DNA of 64,000 nt from Pseudocercospora fijiensis CIRAD86 (lineage: Eukaryota; Ascomycota; Dothideomycetes; Mycosphaerellales; Mycosphaerellaceae), in the NCBI RefSeq assembly GCF_000340215.1, contig NW_006921533.1, forward strand, positions 807,616 through 871,615. Reading direction: 5' to 3'. The notes under the pieces are model-generated. The model did no database searches. It was not told the DNA's origin and saw only the letters and a program-made list of their open reading frames with translations. This document shows positions 42,536 through 53,852 of this stretch, in pieces; position 1 is the first letter of the stretch, and each line of letters starts with the position of its first letter. The position numbers and the translations under genes were made by a program.

Positions 42536-44107
42536 CTATTTTTCATCACCTTTCCTCCCAGCGCTTTGCATGAAAGTGCACCTCTCCCTCAACGATCTCC
42601 CATAAAAAAGAAACACAATCGGCACAAAACTCAAAACCAACGCCAAGAAGCCAAGTAAACTACTCGCCCAGTGAAACCCCAGATTGGTGTACATGGACTG
42701 ACTTCCCAGCGGCAGGAACCCAGCCACAAGATTCTCTCCAGCTGCCACAGCACTGATCGCCGAGCCAGCATAGTTGTATTCCGGATTCGCATAAGCATCA
42801 ACAATATAATCTGCGATAGCGCCCACGACGACTTGGATGCCAAAGCCGACGAGACAGAGTCCAATGGCTGGTGCTATCCATGGGAGATTGGGATAGCTCG
42901 TCCAACCATACACAAACATTCCTCCTGTCATTCCTAGGAAAGAGCCGAAGATGCTGACGTAGAGTCTAGCTTCTGGGATGGGGCGACCTGGAAACTCGGT
43001 GTTACGATCCGCGGATTCGAGGAAAAGACGGGTGCCATAGATCGACACGAACCAGCCGAAGATCTCGCCAATGACCACGGCTGCTTGGACATAGCCACAT
43101 TTGTAGGATTCCCAGCCATAGATACCCTTGAATACTTGCTCCACGGACTGTGTGAAGGCGTAGATAGTTCCGAGAGCGAACGCGGACCAGAGAGTGGAAG
43201 CGAGGAGCACTGGCTCGGTGACAAGGAGGTACGTGGGTCTGTATATCACCGCCGGCAGTGTCTTGATGAGAGGTTGAGGGTTGAGCTCAGCTTCACTATA
43301 GATCTTCCGACCCGTCTGCTTTCGCAGCTTCTTGGCCTCGCGGCGAAGAATGATGTGGCCTCGTGTCTCAGGCAAGAAGAACAAGAAGAAGATCCCGAGA
43401 GCGCCATAGACGATCAGCTGGATGTAGAAAATCCAGCGCCATGTGAGATCGTACTGGATAATAGGTGCGAAGACTACGGGACCAATTGTGCTTCCTACGA
43501 CGTAGAGCACAATGTAGATGCCGACCGGGAGACTTCGGGCAGCTGGGCCTTCCCACAGGTCCGGGATGATACTTGCGATTGAGTTGGCGAGTAGTGCTAC
43601 ACAACCACCACTGAAGAATCTCGTGACGACGAGCGTGGCAAAGTTCTGGGCCAGAGCTTGTGGGATGAGCATCAGGATGAAGAGTAGGTAGAAGGCCAGG
43701 TAGACTCGACGAACACCTAGCTCTTCGAGGAATGGTAGGAAGAGGATGATGAAGACGGCGCCGCCGGCGCTCCAGCTTGTCACGGCCCAGTAGGTATTCG
43801 TAAAGTGTGCCGAGTCACTGGCATTGAATTCCTGGCTGAGTTGGGCTGCCGCAACCGTGATTGATGTCCCGTTGAGTGGTATAAAGAGCGTCCCGATTAG
43901 TGATATGCCGGCAAGCAGCCATTTCCTGCCATCACTCCAGCTGTACGGGTTTCGTTTGTCGTTCTCCTCGAACACCAAGACTTCGATCTTATCACTCTTC
44001 TCCCGATGCGAAGGATTGGGAGAGCTGTTGATAGGAGTGCTGTCGCTGGAATAGGGTTGCCACGTACGGCCCCGTCCGCCTTCGACGTCTTCAACGTGAT
44101 TCATCAT
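42536..44107 (-). CDS. MFS transporter, DHA1-type drug/polyamine exporter
   Basis: 523 aa, single exon, start at the tandem ATGs 44107/44104 (MMNHVEDVEGG); an upstream TTG extension is not needed. A hydrophilic N-terminus with NRNPYSWSDGRKW (consensus N-P-x-N-W of fungal DHA1 proteins) leads to twelve hydrophobic segments. Family marks: GxxxVTRFFSGG near TM4, DLTWRWIFYIQ between TM5 and TM6, PETRGHIILRREAKKLRKQTG after TM6, and PxEARLYVSIFGS before TM9-10. Closest in style to the Flr1/Tpo/Caf5-type group in the plasma membrane. The substrate is not readable; multidrug or polyamine export is inference. No neighbouring biosynthetic genes. Confidence 0.88.
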   Translation of the reverse strand: MMNHVEDVEGGRGRTWQPYSSDSTPINSSPNPSHREKSDKIEVLVFEENDKRNPYSWSDGRKWLLAGISLIGTLFIPLNGTSITVAAAQLSQEFNASDSAHFTNTYWAVTSWSAGGAVFIILFLPFLEELGVRRVYLAFYLLFILMLIPQALAQNFATLVVTRFFSGGCVALLANSIASIIPDLWEGPAARSLPVGIYIVLYVVGSTIGPVVFAPIIQYDLTWRWIFYIQLIVYGALGIFFLFFLPETRGHIILRREAKKLRKQTGRKIYSEAELNPQPLIKTLPAVIYRPTYLLVTEPVLLASTLWSAFALGTIYAFTQSVEQVFKGIYGWESYKCGYVQAAVVIGEIFGWFVSIYGTRLFLESADRNTEFPGRPIPEARLYVSIFGSFLGMTGGMFVYGWTSYPNLPWIAPAIGLCLVGFGIQVVVGAIADYIVDAYANPEYNYAGSAISAVAAGENLVAGFLPLGSQSMYTNLGFHWASSLLGFLALVLSFVPIVFLFYGRSLRERCTFMQSAGRKGDEK

Positions 44108-44808
44108 CTTCCAAAGAAACAGAAGCGAAAGGGCTGTGGACAGGAAGAAAAAGGCGTGCAAGAACAGAGGGCATACTTAATCAAATGGACCGCCAGCCAA
44201 GCAAACACAAGGGGGAGCAGAGAGCAAGTGCAGAAAGGCTTGTTGCAGGAAAGAGAGCAGTCGTCAGAGTAAAAAGTGAGCAGCCGCGTATTCGTAGTGT
44301 CTAGGCACGAGGAAGTCAGGTACGATTCTGACGAGGCCATTACCCCAAGCCTCATTGCACACCGGACCTGACGCGATGGATCATTTCTGTGAACGTCGGC
44401 CTGTACGCCCCGGCCTGCACACCGGAAGGCTGCATATTGCATATCGTTGGGCCAGTCAGGCTCGTCATCACGCCGTGACTCTTGCGGCAGTGTCGCAGGG
44501 TTTTTCGTGTGTTGTGATGTTGCTGTGCCTCTCTGCGTGAGCTTTTCGAAAGAGGCGCGAGAAGCGGCAGTAGTGGCAGGCGGAAAGGATCGATCTCATT
44601 CGTTACCAGGGCCGCCTTAGAACTAACGTTAGCTTGCCTGTGGCAGACGCGCTCCGGCCGATGGTATGCCTGCACGATCCCCGGGCAGCCAATTGCAGGA
44701 GCAGACAATGCCTTACGCCTGAGATCCGCCGAGCTCGAACCTGGTTGCTTGGGGCCTCCCGAGTACTTTCGAAAGACCACTTCATCAGTAGAAACTGCCA
44801 GATCCAGC
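44108..44808. other. Divergent promoter region, MFS / DUF4202
   Basis: 701 bp between head-to-head genes. No gene supported. Confidence 0.5.
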
Positions 44809-45396
44809 ATGGCAGACAAATTCGAAAAGGCGCGTGGCCTGATCTACGCAGCCCACAACGAGGATCCAAACAAGCATACCAAACAGGACGGAAGTGAGCT
44901 TCCATACGAAACGCATTACTCCCAAAAGATGGAAGGCTTCCTGCATAAGCGTGCTCCCAGTGCTTCGGAAGTATTGAAGCTGGCCATATGCGGCCAACAT
45001 TTCCGGAGATGGGAAGTGAGAAGAGACTCGTTTACAGAGGGCAAGCTTGGCTATCACGCCTGGCGGACACACCTGAAGAAGCGGCAAGCCCAGCAAGTCG
45101 GGGACATTTTGGAGCAATGCGGATACGCGGAAGCAGATGTGCAGAGATGCAGAGGGCTGATTGAAAAGGAAGGGCTCAAGCAGGGCGAAGAGGAAGTACA
45201 GGTGCTTGAAGATGTCGCTTGCCTTGTCTTTCTTGACGATCAGTTCGAGGAGTTCAAGGAGAGGCATGACGAGCAGAAGATCATCGGCATACTGCAGAAG
45301 ACGTGGGCGAAGATGTCCAAGGAAGGGCAGGATATGGCTCTGCACCTTGCCATGACCGACGAGTGCAAGGCGCTGGTTGGCAAGGCGTTGGCGTGA
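44809..45396 (+). CDS. DUF4202-family protein
   Basis: 195 aa from ATG 44809 (MADKFEKARGLIYAAHNEDP). The upstream in-frame extension starts at TTG and is rejected. The sequence follows the DUF4202 pattern throughout: YETHYSQKMEGFLHKRAPSA, AICGQHFRRWEVRRDSF, GYHAWRTHLKKRQA, and ALxLEDVACLVFLDDQFEEF. The conserved His/Trp/Arg-rich core (QH..RW..PR, here RR) suggests a metal- or phosphate-binding helical enzyme. Members are sometimes labelled glutamyl-tRNA synthetase in databases without support; the reaction is unknown. Intact and single-exon. It is the last gene before the second RIP block. Confidence 0.85.
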   Translation: MADKFEKARGLIYAAHNEDPNKHTKQDGSELPYETHYSQKMEGFLHKRAPSASEVLKLAICGQHFRRWEVRRDSFTEGKLGYHAWRTHLKKRQAQQVGDILEQCGYAEADVQRCRGLIEKEGLKQGEEEVQVLEDVACLVFLDDQFEEFKERHDEQKIIGILQKTWAKMSKEGQDMALHLAMTDECKALVGKALA

Positions 45397-45699
45397 GGTG
45401 AGGCTCTGCCAGGCAGAGTGCCCATGACTCGTCGTGGTGGTGGTGATCGGCTCCGTGATGCAAGTGAGCGAGAACTCTGTTCGACAAGCTACGCAAGCGT
45501 CAACGGTATGCTGCCGTTGGGACCAGCGGTCGGCGATTCGAGCGACTTATAGTTAATCGCACGCGCGTTACGTCGAGCGACCCATTGTGGGTTATTTGTA
45601 TGGTGTTTTGTATAGGTTACACCTAGGTTAACACCTATATGGTATAGTATGTAGATTTCTACTAAATCGCGTCGAAATCGCGTCCTCTAGTATATTCTT

Positions 45700-47772
45700 A
45701 TGTTTCTTCTGCCTTAGACCTCGTCGTCGCTATTGTCGCTATACCGATAGTATCTCTTGTCGCTTAGTTATCCTTATTGTCGCCTCCTATTACGTATTCT
45801 AATAGCTAAGCCTAATAACATCGTATACCGCTTTTTTAAGCAATATAACGACTATAGGGCAAAGCGGCGTATTATTTATCGTTTCTATAATTACGACGGT
45901 ATAAAGGACTTAACGCGGAATAAGGAGTATATCGCGAAGTATAAGAAGCGGATAGAGGCGTAAAGGATAGGCAAACTGCCGTCGTCGCTAGAACAGATTA
46001 AATTGCCGTAGGTCGCGTTAACCGCCGCTTAGTACGACTATCTTAAGGAGTTATATAGTACGGTATACTTCGAGGAAAATAAGCCGTTTAGCTTCTTCGA
46101 GAAGATAGTAGTAAAGGCGTTATTTGCCGCCCTATACTCTTCGTTCGAGCCTCCGAATACGACGCGAATTCGATATATTCTACTACTATAGCACTTCGAG
46201 AAACTAGAAGAGAAGATATTAGCTAAAGTCGCGTATTGCGACGAGCTAAATCTGCAGATTAATAGTACCTCTAACGGTAATAGAATAGGCGTTACTACCT
46301 TGTCGCTTATCGACTTTATCGGCTACTATATAATTAAGACGCGTTAGATAGAAATAGTCGATAAATCGGCTAAAGAAGGCGCGCGCTAGGCGAAGGTAAA
46401 GTGCGAGTAGCTTACTAGCGGTAACCTCTCGAAGGTTAGCTTAATTACCTTCGATACGTATACTACTAACCTAAAGATAATATACCTACTAGAAGAAGAT
46501 CCGGACCTTAGTTACATTATTATAGTACCCTACGACTTATACGGCGGCGCGTTATTAATAAGAGACTTCTTTAAATATCTAGAAATAAAGGGCCTCTACG
46601 ACGAGGCGTAATACGTCGTCTTTTACCTATTATAGAAGAAGGCGATATATTAGCTCTTAAAGAAGAAGTAGGTAGCAATCTATAGCAAGACCTTCTCGCT
46701 AATTAGTATATATAAGACTCGCTAGCCGACTATAATTGCCTTATTTAAGTTACTTCTACGTAGTAAGTATACCCTTTAGGAGCTAGTCCGTAACCGTGCT
46801 TCTATACTAGACTTCGAGGCGCGGTCTATAATAATAGACTATATATTCTAGACTAATCTTTAAGCCGCTGTCGACCTACTAGAGCCGCTAAATAATTAGC
46901 TTATTCTATCTTAGTTAAAGGAGGCTACAATAGACAAAGTAATACCTCGGTAGTTTAGCTATAAAGCTACCCTCGAGAAGCAGATTAATACGAGTCTACT
47001 ACTAATTCGAGAGCTACTCGAAGGTGTCTAATTTGTCCTTAATATACAGAAGTTAGTAGCTACGATTATAGGCTAGCAAGAGCGCTTCTTACGATAGGTA
47101 AATAAGCACTATTAGGCGGCCTATTATCTTAACCCTTCTATAGTTAGTTAAGGCGCTAGACTATTACCTACTAAGTAAGCGATTATCCTTAACGCCTTGC
47201 GCTTAACAACCTTAGAAGTAGATAAGCAGCTATCGATTAAGTCGGACTTCTACGACTATATCTACTAGCGAGACGCCTTTATTACTTCTAACGAGTGCTA
47301 GTTACGCTATAGCACTAATATAAAGCTCTTCTAGAGCTATAGAGCTACTGCCTTACCTTTGCTATCGGACTATGCCTTGCGGCTTTGTTAAACTACTGCT
47401 AATACTATTACCGCCGAGCGGACGTTCTTAGCCCTTAAGCTAATATAGACTAGGCTTCGTTCTCGGCTTATAATAGAGCGACTTAACTAGCTAATCTTTA
47501 TCTACTTTAACTGTCGAGTCCTTCGGAAGGAGCTAGATCTATCTACTAAGAAACGGAAGCGTACTACTGCCCTAGTAGGTAATACGTTTATAGCTAAACA
47601 GAACAAGACAATAGATAAAGAAGAAGCCGCCGCAGTAGCTAATGCTATAGTGCTATTACAAAGCGCAGTCTATAAGGCTATAAGCGACAGTTTGAATAGC
47701 AATCTGCCTGCCTATAACGAATACGTAGAAGAGGCGGAGCTAGAGACTGCTTTTAGAAGGGTAGATATTTAA
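45700..47772 (+). pseudogene. Degenerate hAT-family transposase
   Basis: A frame opening at ATG 45700 stays in register for about 690 codons to TAA 47770-47772, interrupted almost only by TAG. This suggests decay by point mutation without indels. The C-terminal part shows the hAT dimerisation block: TANTITAERTFLALKLI, then TRLRSRLIIERLNQLIFIYFN. Upstream, the order of helical and aromatic stretches fits the hAT core, but catalytic Asp/Glu positions cannot be fixed by eye. No zinc-finger (BED) domain is obvious at the N-terminus. Confidence 0.7.
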
Positions 47773-48400
47773 GATTTGTTAGCATAGGTCTATACTATTC
47801 TACACTAAATTCTACTGCAAAATCTATATAGGTTAATGCCTAAGAGTTATGCCTTGCGACTTAATAATAATCGCACTATTTAGTAAGTTATTAATAGTCG
47901 TATGCGTACGAGCGACTATAGGTCGGCCGACCCCTAGTTAGGACATTCTAGTCCGTTACGACATTTCTACAATCCTCTTTCGCTCGTCAAAGACGAACCC
48001 TTCTGCCTTATTACCTACTATAGCAATATACCGCTAGTATCTAATAGGGATTCCTAAATTAATCTAATAAAACTATGCTTATATATTGCTCTTTCGAGGC
48101 GATACAAATTAGCCGTACGGTTCTATAGGCGAGCCTATTTCAGCTATATAACAACGGGAATTGCTAAATGTCTATTGCCGCTAGGCTATATATCTATTGC
48201 TACCTAAGGGGTTTTCCGTCCCGGGTATAGCGCTCTTTATAGTATAGACATAGTAGAGCCTGCGGCTTTAGCCGGGAACGCGTGACGCGTCTCTAGCGCG
48301 TAACTTTATAGATTTCGTAGATTTCGAAGCATACTAAAGCCATTAAAACAGCGGTATAGTACTAAATAAGGCGTTATTATAGCTTCTTCTTCTTAGACTA
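47773..48400. other. Non-coding spacer between hAT and MULE frames
   Basis: About 630 bp of RIP-mutated DNA with no readable frame. It should contain the right end of the hAT element and the left end of the MULE, but I cannot place either terminus. Confidence 0.45.
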
Positions 48401-51000
48401 ATTATAAGGCCTCCTTTTACCTCTTATAAGGCTAATACTTCGGTAATAGACCCGGAGATCGCCAAGCCGGCGATTTCTTCTAAGATATCGATTAAGAGAG
48501 TACTTATAGTAGTAAAGAGACGCCTAGGGATAGCGGATTTAATAAAGCCGACCTCGAGGGTCTAAATAAGGACGAATTAGCTAAAATCGAGGCAGATAAG
48601 GAGGCTATAGCGGAGACGGAAGAGAGCTAGTCTTAGTTAGCGAGAGAGATTAATAAGGCATTTAGTAATAAAGAGACGGTAGAAGGACTAGCCGCAGGCG
48701 TCGAAGAAGGCGAAAGCGATAATAAAGGTAATAGTAAAGGCGGAGTTAACGATAAAGGTAATAGTAAAGGCGGAGTTAACGATAAAGGCGAATAGATAGC
48801 GGACCCTCCGCGAGAGTTATATCGATCGATAGAGGCTGCTTTTAAAGAGGCAAACGCGTAGGCTTAGAGCTATAGTTACGCTATAATAATGCGAGGTAGC
48901 AACGTCTCGAAGCGTATAGAGTTTAAAGGCCTAAACGCCTTTATTAGCAAGTACTATATTTGCAGTAGTTCTAATAGTAGAAGTAAGGCTCGTACTAATA
49001 GCACTAGCCGCCGTCTAAATGCGATATCTACTAAGCAAGCGTATCTATAGTCGCTTACGCTAAGAGCGTATAATTACGACGACCCTTATAGTCGCTAGAG
49101 GGTCGATAAGTCGAGGAATTAGTATACCTATAAAGGAGGGCATACTAATGCTAATAGTAGCGATTTTGCGGTTTACTGTCGCCGCTAACGCAAGGCGGCG
49201 AGCTCGAAGATAATAAAGATAATCCGTAAGGACTTGGATTGCAATACGAGCGCTTATATAACGATAGCGCGGTTATAGAAGAAGGATAAGAAGTATAAGT
49301 ATTGTCGATTGAATATTAAGTTACCTAGCCGAGCTTCGGCCGAGTAGCTTTCCTTTATGTTCTTACTATTAAACCTAACCCTCTTGCTAATAACGACCTA
49401 TCTATAGGCATTTAGACTATTAAGGATATTAATAATGCGAGGATAATATATCGGAAGGTCTAACAGGGTAATTTAAGCGCTATAGATACACTATTCCGGT
49501 ACCTAGATCGGCTTAGATACTAGTACGAATATAATACCGATAGGACACCTAGAAACGAGGGCAGGATTAACAAGTTAATAGTTATTAACCTACAAATAGC
49601 TAAGTTCTACGCCCTATATCTAGAGTACCTTATTTGCGACAATACCTATAAGACTAACTACTATAATCGACCGCTTTTTAATATCTCTAGCGGCACCGGC
49701 GGCGGCACTACAATACCGCTTAGATACTATATTATAGGCAAAGAAGATGAGGCTAGCTTTACGTAGGTATTCGAGGCCTTTAAGCGGATTAGCAACGCAT
49801 ACGATTTGCTATAACTAGGCTTATAGGTTACTAATCGAGACCGTAGTTATATAAACGCTTTAGACAAGGTATACTCGACAACGCCGGCTTTAATCTGTAC
49901 CTAGCATATCTTTAAGAATGTGCAGTTATAGGCACGGAAGTTAATACTATAACAAGCCAAATACGACGAAGAAATAGGTGCCTTTATAGGCTACGAAGAT
50001 TAACTAGACTGCGAGTCGTTTATAGCCGCCTTTAAAGCCTATATAGAAGCAGAGACAGTAGCTAAATTCGAGGAGAAGAACGGCTATCTTTCTAACTATA
50101 AGAACCCTTATTATAGGTCCCTCTAGACCTATATTTGCCGTAAATACTAGTCTTATAAGAAGAAGATTGCCTACTGCTTTTAGTAGAAGGTCTTTCTATT
50201 CTATAGACAACGAGTTACCTCGAGGGTAGAAGGCGCTTACTCGACGATAAAGAAATAGCTTGCTAGGAGGCGCTATAACATCCTTACCCTATTCCTTAAG
50301 CTCGTACGTTCCTACGGCTTCGACTAGTAATTAGCTTTGCTAATAAATTACTAGGAGCCGTAGTTTAAGATTAAAGCTAACTAAATCTAGGAGCGGATTA
50401 GCTAGGACAGGCTCGCGATACCTCTCTCTATAAAGAAGCCCGAGTATTCGTAGTATAACGGCATTATTTACCGCTAGGCACTATAATTAGCTAGCAAGCA
50501 GTACTCGTATACTTAGTAGGAGGTTAAAGAGCTTATTAAGGACCCTAATACTATACGCTCGCACTATATAGGCCGCTATAAGTGCGCTTAGGGAATTATA
50601 TGCAAGTATATAGTAAGGGATTAGCTTATAGAAACTAGCTACTTCTACTTTAAACCGGAAGACTTTAATAGGCACTAGCATATCGATAAGTCCGCTATAC
50701 TACTCCGCCGCCTTATAGAGGTTATTTAAACGCGTAAACCGACAACTCTACCTTCTAACCGTAGTAACCGTAGTCGTAGCAATAGTCGTAGCAATAGTCG
50801 TAGTAATAGTCGTAGCCGTAGAGGTCGTATAGGCCGCGCGAATAGCTATATTCCTTCGGCCTTCGAGCTTAATAACCTTAATAATGCAGCTTCTTAATCT
50901 ACTTATAGATATAGACGAGGACGAGGCCGTATAAGAGCCTCTATATAACAACTACGAGTCTATACGCCTATTAAGCGATACGAGTTTATTAGTAACGATC
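48400..51000 (+). pseudogene. Degenerate MULE transposase, second type
   Basis: Reads through TAG as a Mutator-like transposase distinct from the first. DDE segment: LICDNTYKTNYYNRPLF (about 49.63 kb), then VTNRDRSYINALDKVY and LICTQHIFKNVQ (the C-x-W/Q-H block), and later TSRVEGAYSTIKKQL (about 50.22 kb). The N-terminal part (48.7-48.8 kb) has 36-bp repeats coding Gly/Lys/Asp. The C-terminal end has a run of SNSR repeats (about 50.76-50.82 kb). The frame shifts once near 49.35 kb. Limits are approximate; it is dead. Confidence 0.7.
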
Positions 51001-51359
51001 TAGCTAGTATATAAAGGGCCGCTCTTGCTATATAGAGATAGCGCTAAAACGACGCTCCGCCGCCTTCTAACTAATAGGCTATTTACTTAACCTTTAGGCT
51101 TATTACTATAGCTCTACTACTACTAGTAACTATACTACTAGCGAGACTATAAGGCAGTTAGTTTATACCGTAGTAAGAGCTACGGCTTTACTTAAGACAG
51201 TATTACTTTATAGGTTAAGGAAATTAGTACTAGAAGATAGTCTCTTTAAATCTATATATCTAGCGGGCTTTAGAAACCCTTCCTCTTTAACTATAATCGT
51301 TACTACCTACCCGGAGTTCTAATACGGACCTCCGTAATCGATTTTGTATAGCGTTTTGT

Positions 51360-52486
51360 ATGGCAAGGTGGTCAGAGCCCTCGCTAACTAGAACAGGCAG
51401 TAGAATCCGAGGCAATGGACATATAGCCTGGCGGCAATGGACATTTAGCAATTCCCTATAACAACCAGGTTGTTCAACACTCCAGCGGCTAACGCGCAGT
51501 TCGCGCAATTCAAGCTTTTGGCAGAACCTGGCAACGATTGATTTAGGGGCCAATTTCTAAAAAGCACAGACACGACAGCGCTCTCGAGTTCAGCAATTTT
51601 GGCGGCTATCGCGTTTTACGCGGCCTCTGCGGAAGTCAATAAATAGTCCACGACTTGGTTTGGCTGCAATGTCAGGACCACGCATCATGCATGATGGTGT
51701 TTGGAGCGCGCAAGTGAGGAGAAGTGCTGCTGTGCGTCTGCAGATGTCAAGTGCCGCTTGACTACTGCACTTAGACGAAAGTCAAATCGTTTGCCACTCT
51801 ATATGTGGTCCGCAGTTGCATGAATGGGAGCATGTGGTTGTTGCATGTCGGGATGGAGATGGAAGCAGTGTCTTTCGAGGTCTCTGCTCTGTTCTACGAC
51901 ATGCCGTTCGCCGTGGAGATGTAACTTGACCAGCAAAAGATGTGCACCGAATTTGCTGATAAGCAAAGGAAAGTTAGAATAAAGGATTCTTCCGTAGAGC
52001 GGCTTCCGGTATTCTATGCAGTTCACACGGAACACCGTCCTTGGCGCGTGCGAAATTCACGGCAAAGAAAGTCAGCAGCAGCTGTGAGTTCCTGTTTGCA
52101 GCTACTGTATACACTTCAGCAACGTGCGTGCACGAGCAATGCTTGTGCAGTTGAGCCCGAAGTGGTTGTACATGTGTTGTGTGCAACACGGTAAGCAAGG
52201 GAGAAAACGCTCTGCTCGTGCAATGCTGTGGCCATCCGTTATGCTTGGTGCCGATCTCTGTATTCGTGACAGGTCACACCTGATTTCAAGTTCACTACAC
52301 GGCACTGCTGTCCTCTTACCAACCACAAACGAGAAATACAGTAGAGAGAATCGAATCATGTCTCACAAGAAAGCGACAAATCATGCTAGTGAGCAGACCA
52401 GAAAGTCATCCCTTGTGTGTCCTCTCATATATACATTAATTACATTATACGGCATTCCTTTCTCAGATACAGCCATTATTTACGCC
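51360..52486. other. Intergenic, right of RIP block 2
   Basis: About 1.1 kb of normal-composition DNA. Open frames here, including a plus-strand one reaching over the next gene's last exon, have no domain and I do not accept them. Confidence 0.5.
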
Positions 52487-53852
52487 CTACGACCCAGCAG
52501 GCACCGCTCCGACGACTTGACCTACAGGTCCATTTCCAAGAATAAAGTCCGCACCGGCTCCATTCAAGACAGCATTCCATTGTGCAGAAGAACCTGTCGC
52601 AGCATCGCTAGATCCGTAAGGAACAAAACAAGTCCCAGCCTCGAACCCCCAAATCGGAACTTTTCCCTCGCTGGGCTCGGTCCATGCGGCGACACAGCAG
52701 CTGTCAAAGCAAAACTTGTTAACAAATGACACAGAAAATAGAAGCTTGGCTTGCGTGGAACTTACTCGTATGCATTATCAACGGACAGGATATCTCCATC
52801 TTGCGAGAGGTCGGGGACAACGGGGACGGCGTTGGAAAAGCCTTGTCCCTGGTAGAGGTTCGCGAAGTTATTGGTCGCGCAAGCGGCATACTCAGTCGTG
52901 GTGCTGGTGTATGTCGTCACGGTAGCAGTGGTAGTAGTGGAATCGGTGACGAAAGCAGTAGTAGTGGAAGTGATGGTGTCAAGAGTCGTAATAGTCGTTG
53001 TGGCTTCTGGGTAGGTATAGTCCGTCTTCGTAGAAGTTGCCGTTACAGTAATCGTCGAGCCTTTGCAACCGGTTGTCTTGGTCGCCGTGACGCTCTTGAC
53101 TTTGCATTCGCTGTTTGGTTTGTGGTGCACGCAGGTTACTTTGTTTGGGATCTTGCCTTTCTTAAGGCCGCCTTTCTTCGGTTTCTTATACGCTTTGCCT
53201 CCTCGAGCTCCACGAATCGAATCTCGCTTCTCATTCGGCTGTTGGCTCGCGTATGATGAACCGGGGAAACTGGTCATGATCGGAGAAAATCCATTTGGCG
53301 TCGCACTTGTGGTGGTTGACACGAGAGACAATGTGGATGTTTCGTATGCAGTTGTGGTGATCTGAGCAAGGTTAGTTAGTACGTGGGTTGATCGCAATTG
53401 CCCATGATAGATATGCACTTACCCTAGACGTCGTTGTAGCGGTGTCTGTCTCTGAGAGCGGATGATACAACGGTCAGCACAAATCTCGATGAAGAAGAGC
53501 TTTCAAAACGATGTTTGGCTATAGCTCCACCCAACAATCGTCGAAAAGATAACGAGCTGCATCATGGAAAACACTTACTTGTGAGCGTAATGGTGGCAGT
53601 GTGATAGCTTGGAGGTGCTGTGTATTGCTTGACCACCTGCTTCGTTGAGGTGATAGTAACTGGGCTCGGGAGGATGGTCTTTGTCTTGTATGTGGTCTTG
53701 GTCTTAGTGCACGGGGTGTAGACGGTAGTGGAAGTAGTCTTGCAGCCAGCGCTTGGAGAAGTCGAAGCAAGCTTGGTGTAGCATTGTGGGCCTGCAGATG
53801 CTTTCGCTGTCGCAATCGACGCAGCAAGCGCGAAAAGAGCGTGGACTTTCAT
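52487..53852 (-). CDS. Secreted Thr/Ser-rich wall-type protein, four exons
   Basis: Exons 53579-53852, 53423-53451, 52766-53361 and 52487-52700; introns of 127, 61 and 65 nt with GTAAGT donors; 370 aa. The start MKVHALFALAASIATAKA is a clear signal peptide. The mature part is dominated by Thr/Ser/Val repeats typical of O-glycosylated fungal surface proteins, with a central basic patch (KKPKKGGLKKGK) preceded by a Kex2-like KR site and scattered Cys. The last exon starts with a Cys-Cys pair and reads WTEPSEGKVPIWGFE. I recognise no enzyme domain and no GPI signal. Role in wall or adhesion is inference. The second exon is only 29 nt, so the first junctions deserve RNA support. Confidence 0.72.

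Larger units (their letters stand above)
45540..51350. mobile_element. Second RIP-mutated transposon block
   Basis: Composition changes sharply near 45.54 kb and back near 51.35 kb. Inside, CpA is scarce, TAG/CTA are abundant and CpG is kept, as in the first block. It contains a hAT-type frame and a MULE-type frame in the same orientation. Similar 24-bp sequences built on TTTGTAT.G.GTTTTGTAT lie at both edges (about 45594 and 51343), in direct orientation. I could not establish terminal inverted repeats or target duplications. Confidence 0.7.

Noticed and set aside
13273..50950. Possible TAG reassignment to glutamine
   Set aside because: TAG also replaces Trp and non-coding CA has become TA in terminal repeats and target duplication, so RIP explains it; normal genes next door use TAG as a stop.
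52124..52729. 201-codon plus-strand frame
   Set aside because: Overlaps the last exon of the Thr-rich secreted protein on the other strand and shows no family features.
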